DNA of 64,000 bases from Tillandsia leiboldiana (taxonomy: Eukaryota > Streptophyta > Magnoliopsida > Poales > Bromeliaceae), in the NCBI GenBank assembly GCA_029204045.2, contig CM055061.1, forward strand, positions 40,386,977 through 40,450,976, given 5' to 3'. Made by a program: the position numbers and the translations under genes. The notes under the pieces were generated by a model. The model saw only the letters and a list, made by a program, of their open reading frames with translations. It was not told the origin of the DNA and searched no databases. The stretch's first letter is position 1. The number at the start of each line of letters is the position of its first letter. Positions 54,536 to 64,000 of the stretch are shown piece after piece.

Positions 54536-55479
54536 TTTCTCTTTTCTTGTTTTGTAATTTGAAAGCGGCCAATCAAGAGATTTAAAAATAAGCACTTATC
54601 CAGGAAGGTATGAAAGACAGACCAACATCCACGTCGACCCCATGGGGGTATCGAAATCCACAACTAGCTACTATGAGTAATAAAATGAACACGGAAAGCA
54701 AAGTAGTCAGCATCTGTAGCCTCTAAGGGCCAGAAGATCGCTCACGCGGCCTCACCAACGCCCAAGCACTCTCCCCTGGACGAACCTGTCACGGAGTGGG
54801 AAGTCAGTGACCAGAAATAAGACGTAAAAGCAATAAGGGCTAAAAGTAAGGGAAACCACTGTAAAACAAGAGCAACCGCCCTTCTAACGTGCAACCGGCA
54901 GTGAAAACCTACCCCCTATACAATCCAAACCCGGGCACCTGCCCCGGCAACCACACCGAGCACCTACCTCGGCTAATCGTACCAAGCACCTGCCCCGGCA
55001 CCACCTCGAGCACCTGCCTCGGCACCGCTCACACCCCCCACCCATGAGGGCCCCCATTACGTCACCCACACGTGGGGTACACGGGTCAACGTACCACTTT
55101 TCCGGAAAAGCACACCCTCGCGGTGGCCAAACCGCTGGTGTGCGTGTAGCAACCTCGAGCCTCATAACTAAGTATATATATATAATAACTTAAACAGGGT
55201 TAGCACGGAAACAAGTAATTATTTTATTCTTTCCTTTGCTCAAACATGCAATTTCTATAACCTACACCTTTTCCCAAATAACCATGGAAATGTACCCACC
55301 TGGTGTGTGACAACCGGCGTTCAACTCGTCCGCGACTGCGTGCCCACGACCCTACAACGCCCCGTCCCCCCTGAAGAAACATCAATATACTAAGACTAGA
55401 TGACTAAAGCACCAACAGTCACCTCAAAATTGGAGAAGGAAAACCGACGCGGTCTAAGCACCCCGCGCGGCAAAGTTCC

Positions 55480-56186
55480 CCGCACGGCACCAACCCGTGC
55501 GGCGAGTACACTTCCTGCGGACGGCCCCGCACGGCACCGACCCGCGCGGCGCGGCCTGACAGTGGAGGCCCCGCGCGGCACCAGCCCGCGCGGCGCGCTG
55601 CCTGTGCGGCGCGCTGCCTGCGGCAGCCCCGCGCGGCGCCCTGGCGTGCGGCACGCTGCCTGCGGGCAGCCCCGCGCGGCGCCCTGCCGCGCGCGGTGCG
55701 ATGCGTGCAGGCAGCCCCGCGCGGCACCGGCCCGCGCGGCGCCCTGCCGCGTGGCGCGCTACCTGCAGGCAGCCCCGCGCGGCACTGGCCTGCGCGGCGC
55801 CTACCTGCGGGCAGCCCCGCGCGGCACCGGCCCGCACGGCGCCTGCCTGCGGGTAGCCCCGCGCGGCGCCTGCCCGCTGCAGGCAGCCCCGCCCGGCTCC
55901 CTACTGCGCGGCGCGCTGCCGGCAGGCAGGCGCTGCGCGGGGAAGCCCCGCGTGGCGCCTGCCTGCGGGCAGCCTCGCGCGGCGCCCTGCCGCGCGCGGT
56001 GCGCTGCCTGCAGGCAGCCCCCCGCGGCACCGGCCCGCGCGGCGCCTACCTGCGGGCAGCCCCGCGCGGCGCCCTGCCGCGCGGCGCGCTGCCTGCAGGC
56101 AGCCCCGCGCGGCGCCTACTTGCGGGCAGTCCCATGCGGCGCCCTGCCGTGCGCGACGCGCTGCCACCTCCTCCTCTTGCAGCCAC
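55480..56186. repeat. GC-rich tandem array in F LTR
   Basis: Irregular repeats of CCCCGCGCGGC with GCCTGCGGGCAG-like spacers. Frames stay open on both strands because of base composition, so the ORFs here are not taken as genes. Confidence 0.85.
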
Positions 56187-56789
56187 TGTCACGCCCCGGG
56201 GTCGAAACTGCGACCCGGGCTCGCCAACAGATCCGCCATCTGTACGAAAACTGCCGCACAGACGAAGCGTCTACCCTGCAAAAGATCTATAGCTAAACAT
56301 GTATCAGAGCTGAAATCGAACTAATAGCTACAGAATCAAACACTGAACATCTGAATATAAATAAATCCTCAAATGCATAGTATCTCAGCTATGAAAAATA
56401 AAACTATCCTCACAGATCACTCTGACTGCCCAGTACAAAAGTGGAATCATAAAAGATACAAGGTACCTCTACCTCTGACTCTCAAATAAAATGGGTAAGG
56501 AGCTACACGGCCACGTCCTCACCTCGATCAGTTGTCTCCGCGCGAACCAAGCCAGAACAGCAACCTCAGGAAACCTGTTACCACAGCGGGTGTGAGAACT
56601 ACTGCAGAAGGTAGTTCCCAATGGGTACCGTCACCAATATCCACGGTATGCCCACTAACTCTACCGCTGCGCAAAACAATAGGTATGCAGATAGATAATA
56701 CGAAAGCTGAAAAGAAACTACAGTTAATATGCCACAAATATCATACTCAAAGAGAATGCTAATCGAACCAATAGAACCATCAAACCTTC

Positions 56790-57325
56790 GTCACTCACTG
56801 GGCGGCATCGCCACTCACTGGCGGTATATCACGGAACTAATAGAACCCTCGTGTGAAAACCGCCTCACAGGCCAAACCTTCGCCACTCACTAGGCGGCAT
56901 CGCCAATCACTGGGCCGCATCTCACGGAACCGCCTCAACAGGCCAAACCATCGCAATCGCCTCTCACTGGGCGGCATCGCCTCTCACTGGGCGGCATCTC
57001 ACGGAACCGCCTCAACAGACCAAACCATCGCCACTCACTAGGCGGCATCGCCTCTCACTAGGCGGCATCGCCTCTCACTGGGCGGCATCGCCCATCACTA
57101 GGCGGCATCGCCTCTCACTGGGCGGCATCTCACGGAACCGCCTCAACAGGCCAAACCATCGCCACTCACTGGGCGGCATCGCCACTCACTGGGCGGCATC
57201 GCCCCTCACTGGGCGGCATCGCCCCTCACTGAGCGGCATCTCACGGAACCGCCTCAACAGGCCAAACCATCGCCACTCACTGGGCGGCATCGCCACTCAC
57301 TGGGCGGCATCTCACGGAACCAATA
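56790..57325. repeat. 20-bp minisatellite (GGGCGGCATCGCCACTCACT) in G LTR
   Basis: Many tandem copies of the 20-bp unit, with variants CCTCTCACT and CCCCTCACT, are broken at intervals by a longer spacer (CATCTCACGGAACCGCCTCA). This gives an irregular higher-order pattern. The E LTR has CAGTGAGTGCCG motifs near 51117 that look like a seed of the same unit on the other strand. Confidence 0.9.
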
Positions 57326-58318
57326 GAACCCTCCACGACTCAATCTGATAAAGCCCATGAAACCCCCAAGACACTAGAAACTCTCCACGGAGTCAAGTAA
57401 AATTCCACTCGGCCACCAGGCACGAGGGCACATGCACTCTGAACCCGTCCGACCCTTCTGGGCAATCTAATAATTTAAAAGGGTGTTTTTAAGGTCAAAT
57501 TTCCATTAAAACAAGTTCGGTGATTTTTAAGACGGTTCAGATGCAGTCCGAATGCCAACTAAATATACAGGCTAGTGTCCAATGATAATAGGAACCTACT
57601 AAAAATAATTAGGGGTACAGGTTAGCATTATACAATATTCCAGGCAACTATCAGATTTTTCATTATAATAAAAATACATGCTAGACATACAGGATATTCA
57701 TGCAGAAGCATTAGGGGATATTTAATAAAGTTTGGAAGACTTCCAACCCACCTGGAACGCTTTCCGCAGGCAAACGCTGAAGTCGGTGAAGCGCCGCACC
57801 GCTCACTGTCAGAAACTGCCGGAACGCCCAAAAATCGTGCCGTACGCGCTCGCGCTGCCGCGGTCCTCGGGAAAAGCCCCCGGAACTTCGATCATTCCTC
57901 TCGAGTCCGCAAAAAAATCCGGCGCGCTCCGGCTCCTCGCTGTCAACTCACAGCACGCGCACACCCATACGCACGCACGCACGCACAACATGGTTCCGCG
58001 CGACGAAACTCCAGACTCGCAGCAATCAAGCAAACGATGGAAGGAAAAATCCAATTAATCTCAAAGCATCATAAATCCATCATCAAATCCATCTAACGGC
58101 GTCCAAAAAATGAAACTATAAAAAATCTGCCAACTTACCTCATGTACAGTCGACGCGCGCGCGGCTCCGTTCGGTTCCAAGCAACAGACCACAGCACACT
58201 CTTCAACCTCTCCCACCCTCTAACTCTCCTTCTCTTTCTTTTTCCTTACTTTCCTCTCATTTCATTTCTCTCTTTTCTTTTCTTTGATTTCTGCTGAGTA
58301 GAGGAGGAGATGGTGCCC

Positions 58319-58328
58319 ATATATATAG
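58319..58328 (-). promoter_or_regulatory. TATA box, G LTR
   Basis: The minus strand reads CTATATATAT after a GA-poor U3 segment. The U3 is cut at 58584 by C. Confidence 0.5.
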
Positions 58329-59353
58329 AAGAGAGGGGGTCAATCCGGTCAACATGTGATGGAATGTGAAATTACCAAAGTGCCCAAGCTTAAAATCCTC
58401 AAAAAAAAACATCCTGCACAATGGGGGTACCGGTACACAAAGGCCCACTCCGGAGCGCCAAGCCAAAAATGCCAGTGCGCGCTCAAGCTCCCCGCACGCG
58501 CGGCGCCCAAGCCGCTGCCGCGCGGCGCCCTTGCGCCTGCCGCGCGACGCGCGTGCGCACCCGCCTGCGCGCGCCCGCATGCTGTGTCACGCCCCGGGGG
58601 TTTCATTCAGCGGAAAAGAAAGAGTTGTTTGTTTGGCGTGTAAATTTTTTTCGAAATTCGGTCTTCCTCGGCGCGTGCCCAGACCCGCCGCATATACAGA
58701 TTTACTCGACAAACGGGCAGAGTCTCCTCTGTATATGCACGGCGTCGCGGCTAATACAATAGTTAAACATAAGCATTCATTCAATCACAACAGTTCGGGA
58801 CATAACTACGAATGCAGAAAAGGAATAATGCCCAAGGCCGGTCAAGTTGAAAGGATAAACTCACGGTTTTGAAAGCAGGTCCACACGACCCAAGGTTTTG
58901 AAAATAGTTTGGAAAAGCCATAAATCCATAGGGTTTGGAAAACGGGCCCACACGACCCAAGGTTTTTAAAATAGTTTTCACAATTCTTTTCTTTTCTGGT
59001 TGTTTTGCTTTGAAAACGGCCGACTGGAGATAGTAAAAAGAACCAATATTGCATATCCAGAGTAAAAGCATCAACATCCACACCGACCCCATGAGGGTAT
59101 CGAGAACCACACAGTAGCCTACAGTATCAAATGAAATGCAAGGAAAAGTAAAGGAGATACAGACTAGGGCTCCCCACGGCCCGACTACTCCTGCCTCGGC
59201 TTCACCGTCGTCTACCTCTCACCCCTGGAGGAACCTGTCACGGAGTGGGTAGTCAGCGACACAATGATAATAATAATAAGCAGGAAAAATACCAAACCCA
59301 ACTGTAAGACTATCCGGAGCAACCACTCTGCTCAAAGGGAAAGGTAACACGCG

Positions 59354-59566
59354 AACACCTGTAACACCTGTAATACCTGTAACACCTGTAACACCTGTAC
59401 ACCTGACCTCGTCGGGCACCTACCCCGACGGATCGCACCGCTCACACCTTGGAGCACCTGACCTCGTCGGGCACCTACCCCGACGGATCGCACCGCTCAC
59501 ACCTTGGAGCACCTGACCTCGTCGGGCACCTACCCCGACGGATCGCACCGGTCACACCTTGATGCC
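59354..59566. repeat. Tandem repeats in C LTR (9-bp and 55-bp units)
   Basis: A short ACACCTGTA array (59354-59402) runs into three copies of a 55-bp unit starting ACCTGACCTCGTCGGGCACC at 59401, 59456 and 59511. The second and third are nearly identical to the first. Confidence 0.9.
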
Positions 59567-60049
59567 TCAAACCCCACACCTACGGGGGCCCCCACTACGT
59601 CACCTCGTGGGTTTACACGGGTCGGAGACCGCTTTCCCGGAAAAGAGCACCCTTTGCGGTGGCCAGACCGCGGGTGCGCGTGTCACAACTACGAGCATAG
59701 TAACCAAGATACAGGGTAATATCGCAAATCATAGAGACCGTCAGCATTAGTACCGATAACATGCAGTTAGTAACCTTCCAACAATACCGACTCTATGCTA
59801 AGTCTCAAAGAAAACCCACCTTTTCGTTGTCGCGCTCCTAGTCCACGCTAGGTTCTTCCGCGTCTCGGTGTGCCTGCCCGGACCTACACGAACCTGCCGT
59901 ACAGGAGTCAGTAACTCAAAACTCCGAAAAGGTAAAGGACTGCGGAACACCCGACCCTCCCGGTCGGTCGCGGGCACGCCCCGCCGATCCGGCAAAGATG
60001 GTGATGTCCCCGGGCGAGGACCAAAAACGCGGACCGCCCACGGCTCCCG

Positions 60050-60340
60050 CGGGACACCCGGCCCCCTCCCCGCGCCGCCCGCATGCGGTGCTGCCTGCAC
60101 GCGCGGGTGCGCGGGCGCCCGGCCCCGCGCGGGCTGTGCGGGTGCGCCGCCCGCATGCGGGTGCCGCCCGCATGCGGGGGTGCGCGCGCGCCCGGCCCCG
60201 CGCGGGCTGCGCGGGCGCGCCGCCCGGATGCGGGTTGCGCACGCGCGCGCGCGGCCCCGCGCGGCCCGTGCGGCCGCGCCGCCCGCATGCGGTACTGCCC
60301 GCATGCGCGGCTCCGCGCGCGCCGGAATCTGGCGACGACG
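60050..60340. repeat. GC-rich low-complexity tract in C LTR
   Basis: Repeats of GCCCGCATGCGG and CCCCGCGCGGGC. Open frames on both strands reflect composition only. Confidence 0.8.
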
Positions 60341-61027
60341 TCGCCCTCCCCCCCCCACGTTTGCTAAAAACCAGAAATCAAGAGATCAAGAAATCAAGAA
60401 CCCTAAATTATGCTCACCTCGGTTTCGTCGGCCAAGGTTGAATGAGGGGAGGATCGCTCCGATCTTGCGTGCTCGGCTTCGAAGGATGTGAGGTCGTCCC
60501 TCCCTTTCCTCGTTCGTGCCGCCTCGGTTCACCACGCCGATCGGTGAGAAGAAGGTAGCGATGGGAAAGAGGGTTCCTCGTCCGCGCTCGGGGTAACGTA
60601 CGCCCAGGATGAGGAAAGTGGGAGTCGCCAAAACCCTAACCCCAAACCACAAGTTAAACCGAGCGGTTCAGGAGGACAGTGGAATTAACCCAAACTACAA
60701 GTTAAAAGACTCAGACGATCGGTCACGAACCTGGGTCCGGTCTGCCTCGATAATTGTGTAAGTCGTCTATACAGCTAGCAACCTTCCGGAATTTATTCCG
60801 GGAGATTCCGGAGTCGGAATCCAAAACCGATCGCGCCGCCGTTCTCCGTTTCGCGAGCTTTATTGTCTAAAAATGCCCGCGAGCCCGGACGGTCTGCCCA
60901 GAGACAAAAAGAAATATTAGCTCATCCTCCGGGCCCTTGAAGCGAAAAGCGGCGCGAAGCCCACCAAAGAAAAACTGACATAAGGTCCAAAGCCCTTTTT
61001 AAACAGCGGCTACTACACCACTCACCT

Positions 61028-62554
61028 CTAAAAACGAGTTTCGTCCCCGAAACTCAAATCCTGGTCTGCGGTGAAAAGGTTGGGGTGGCCCTCCATCATC
61101 TTTGACTCTAGCTCCCACGTCGCTTCCCGCTCCTCGTGGTTGCTCCAGAGCACCTTCACGTAAGGGATGGCTCGGTTTCGCAGTGTCTTGCTCTCCCTTG
61201 CTAGGATTCGCACTGGGGTTTCCTCGAAGCTTAGGTCCTCCTTTAGTTCGAGTGTCGAGACGTCCAGAACATGCGATGGGTCGGGGAGGTATTTCTTGAG
61301 CATCGAAACGTGGAACACGTCGTGGACCCGGTTGAGGTTCGGTGGTAGGGCAAGGCGGTAAGCCACTGGGCCAATGCGCTCTAGGATCTCAAACGGCCCC
61401 CCAAACCGTGGGCTCAGCTTGCCCTTCAACCCGAACCGCTTGATTCCTCTGGACGGTGAGACCCGCAAAAACACGTGTTCCCCCACCTGGAACTCTAGGT
61501 CGCGGCGTCTCCGATCCGCGTAGCTCTTTTGTCGACTCTGGGCGGTCAGTAAGCGCTGTCTGATGAGGCGCACTTTCTCTTCAGTCTCTTCCACCAAATC
61601 GGGTCCCAAGAACTTCCGTTCTCCCAAGTCGTCCCAACAGATCGGGGAACGGCAGCGCCTCCCGTATAAGGCTTCGTAGGGTGCCATCTGGATGCTGGCC
61701 TGGTAGCTGTTGTTGTAGGTGAATTCTACGAGGGGCAGGTAGCGCGCCCAACTGACCCCCCAGTCAAGTACACAGGCTCGAAGCAGGTCCTCGAGAGTCT
61801 GAATCACTCGCTCCGATTGTCCGTCCGTCTGGGGGTGGAAGGCCGTGCTGAACTATAGTTGGGTCCCCAAGGCCCGCTGCAGACTCTGCCAAAATTTCGA
61901 GACAAAGCGCGTGTCTCTATCCGAGGTGATCGATGCCGGCACTCCATGCAGTCTCACGATCTCGCTGATGTAGACTTGAGCCAACCGCTCTCGGGTCCAG
62001 GTTGTGTGAATGGGCAGGAAGTGTGCTGGCTTGGTTAACCGGTCCACTATGACCCAAATCGTGTCGTGGCCTTGTTGTGAGCATGGAAACCCTGTGACGA
62101 AATCCATGGTGATCTGATCCCACTTCCACTCTGGCACTGGTAGGGGCTGTAACTTTCCCGCCGGTCGCTGATGTTCCGCCTTTATCTGTTGACATACTAG
62201 GCAGTGAGCTACATGTTGTGTCATATCCCCCTTCAACTTGGGCCACCAGAAGGTCTGCTTGAGGTCCCTGTACATCTTCGTGCCCCCCGGATGCGCCGCA
62301 TAAGGGGCGCGGTGTGCTTCAGCCAGGATTTTCTCCTTTAATTCTGACGAATTCGGTACGCAAAACCGCCCGCGGAACTGTATGGTGCCGTCGCCTTCCA
62401 CTAAAAAGTCGTTTCCCTGGTCCGGGAAGATCCTGTCTCGAACGAGCTGTAAGTGAGGGTCGGTCTGTTGTCCTTCCCGGATCTTCTCGAACAGCATCGG
62501 CTTGACCACCAAAGCTAGAAGTTGCACAACTGTGCCCGCTGGCACCACCTCCAA
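61028..62554 (-). pseudogene. Family C pol C-terminal part: integrase and chromodomain, one stop
   Basis: The visible part starts abruptly at 62554, where D begins, with the RNase H-integrase linker. The integrase zinc finger is intact: the two His lie in AHRAPYAAHPGG and the two Cys in HCLVCQQIKAEH. The catalytic core keeps ITMDF, SDRDTRF and TDGQSER. A stop at about 61853-61855 falls between GTQL and FSTAFHPQ. The rest continues to a Tekay-type chromodomain (IPYVKVLWSNHEEREATWEL) and a stop at 61028. It is a third Tekay family, more distant from A and B than they are from each other. The gag, protease and RT regions are beyond D, outside the window. Confidence 0.88.
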
Positions 62555-64000
62555 TGTCACGCCCCGAGTGTAAACCAGAACTCGAGTGCGACATACAGAT
62601 CCGCCGTATATGCAGTATTTCCTGCATATACGAAGCGACACAACAACTCAAGCAACCAAGTGTAGTGTACAAGAGCATGTATAGCCACAGAAAGTGGCAC
62701 AGAGCGAGAAATGAACATAGACTACTATAAACAACACAGAACCAACACCAAAACTCCAAAGCCTTAACCACAACAACACTGCCATATGCAAAACATCCTC
62801 CAACAATGAACAAGTTTCCAACCAAGATCAACCAATCCAAATCCATAATAGAGGTACAGCTCAACTTGAAATGAAACTAAATACATAAATTCCACAATAC
62901 TCAAAAGCACCAGTAATATCACTCCACCAACACTACTACATGAATCAACTCCAAAATATACAACTCCAAAATCATCATAATACAAGTCTACTACAATATC
63001 CCATACACAATCTGTATACCCCACAAAATAAACAAATGTAACTCCCATATGAATACAACTCGAGGACTGACATAATACATAAAGCTGGCTCCAGCCAGAC
63101 CAAATATACAGTAGTCGGGGTACAAAAAAACTGAAAGAAATAAAAAAACTATAGGGCGACCTCTATCAGAACCATCGGGGTGGAGCTCTATCTATTCCGC
63201 GACTTCCTTGCCACGCTCTGCCTGTATCGCTGCTCCAGAAGAGATCACTGGGGAGCAACAACGAGTGTGAGAACTACTAACAGCAGTCCTCAGTGGGTAA
63301 ATCATCGAACCTCCGACCTACCCACCGAGTCTACCATAAGGGCAAAGTAGGTGGTAGTAAGAAGAATAACAGTAATAGCTGAAAAGGAAACTACTCTACT
63401 ATGCCCAAAACCAACTGAATAATGTCAAGAGTATGCATGAATGCATGTATCACGACCCTCGTGTACCAATAATGTCTCCAACTGTATGATCTCAAATAGA
63501 CGCATGCATACTTCAAAGAAACAACTACTGAGCTATATAATATCAACAGATATGTGATCTCAAATGTATAACTACATATGTATGCATCACGAAAGGTAAC
63601 TGTCAATGTATAACCCAATCAGATGGTCCTGGATAGGGCCATACTTGCCTATATAAATCAATCTCAACAACCGGTACACCAACCCGGTATAGAGCTCAAT
63701 CTCACGAACTCAGTATCTCCACTGTCCAAATGACAGGAACACAACACGGTCTGACCGGCACTCAACACGGTCTAAAGCCTACTCCGGAGTGGCACTCGAG
63801 GGGAGCGACCCGCTCGAGTCAATAAGTAACCCATGTCCAATAGCTCTGTCAAGTATCTCAGTCAATCAGGCAAAAGTCGACACTATGCTCAAAGTGGAGT
63901 CTCACTCAATCCACGATGCAAAACCCAGCCCCAACTGATGCATAACACTAATCGGTCCAACCGCCAACAGTTCGCGGTTTCCGAAACAATAACCCGAGTC
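62555..64000 (-). repeat. Family D LTR, left part (runs off window)
   Basis: It starts TGTCACGCCCCGAGTG, directly interrupting C pol. It contains a GTGAGAACTAC block near 63264, the conserved block at 63777 and pairs of ACACGGTC. It is cut by the window end, so length and promoter are unknown. Confidence 0.8.
63777..63819 (-). other. Inter-family conserved LTR block, copy in D LTR
   Basis: GCCTACTCCGGAGTGG is followed by CACTCGAGGGGAGCGACCC and GCTCGAGT. It is almost identical to the A and B copies. Confidence 0.8.

Larger units (their letters stand above)
56187..58584 (-). repeat. Family G LTR, left part (interrupted by C)
   Basis: It starts TGTCACGCCCCGGGGTCG and contains a weak version of the conserved stem-loop (56596-56617), a minisatellite (56790-57325) and a TATA box (58319-58328). 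No LTR end is seen before the C LTR starts at 58585. Confidence 0.75.
58585..61017 (-). repeat. Family C 3' LTR (complete)
   Basis: It starts TGTCACGCCCCGGGGG and ends CTACTACA, 2433 bp. The right side continues into C pol C-terminus, so this is the 3' LTR of a minus-strand element. It shares several blocks with F and is GC-rich at 60050-60330. Confidence 0.85.

Noticed and set aside
55396..56296. Ala/Arg/Pro-rich ORFs up to about 300 codons in the F LTR
   Set aside because: GC-rich tandem repeats give open frames on both strands; there is no homology and no start context.
59798..60491. Arg/Ala-rich ORFs in the C LTR
   Set aside because: Composition-driven, both strands open, no homology.

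Overview
This is a stretch of plant nuclear heterochromatin made almost entirely of nested LTR retrotransposons and DNA transposons. The evidence is chromodomain Ty3/gypsy elements (Del/Tekay type) with about 3-kb LTRs, a Ty1/copia element of Sirevirus type, initiator-methionine tRNA primer sites, PIF/Harbinger and hAT-type elements, and no ordinary host gene. The species cannot be named from the sequence; a monocot is plausible but unproven. There are no tRNA, rRNA or CRISPR features. One 10-N assembly gap lies at 30376-30385.

Layout. 1-1351 is a remnant of a copia LTR. 1352-12839 is Tekay family A (minus strand) with two LTRs and a gag-pol broken by one frameshift. 12840-27835 is Tekay family B: a truncated internal copy (B0), an LTR, a second internal copy (B1) and an LTR, so the middle LTR serves both copies. 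27836-28484 is AT-rich spacer. About 28485-43100 is a PIF/Harbinger element (Myb-like gene, two-exon DDE transposase) split by a young, intact 11-kb Sirevirus-type copia element at 30569-41550. 43674-44963 is a Harbinger-type MITE carrying a hAT-type MITE. 45165-46795 is a probable solo LTR carrying another Harbinger MITE, and about 47600-48345 is an inverted remnant of the same LTR. From 48351 to the end there is a Russian doll of gypsy elements: E (plus strand) interrupted by F, F by G, G by C and C by D, all four on the minus strand. Only their left ends are in view.

How the parts work. The retroelements encode Gag, protease, reverse transcriptase, RNase H and integrase, and copy themselves through tRNA-primed reverse transcription. 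Only the copia gag-pol is fully open. The most interesting signals are non-coding. (1) The gypsy LTR promoters of A and B carry arrays of CCAAT-N10-CACG modules at exact spacing, the published form of the plant ER-stress response element; E carries degenerate ones. (2) A two-tier stem-loop with a self-complementary CTGCAG loop follows the primer site in A, B and E and shows compensatory changes; it resembles a retroviral dimerisation signal. (3) The copia LTR leader holds a row of hairpins with a constant 8-nt loop (GAATCCAC) and stems that differ in sequence yet mostly stay complementary. (4) The copia U3 has paired GATCCGGATC palindromes with about 20-nt spacing and about 60-nt period, and a second array lies inside the element.

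Limits: alignments were done by eye, LTR ages are not computed, and the many one-base indels between A copies and beside the gap suggest that some frameshifts may be consensus errors.
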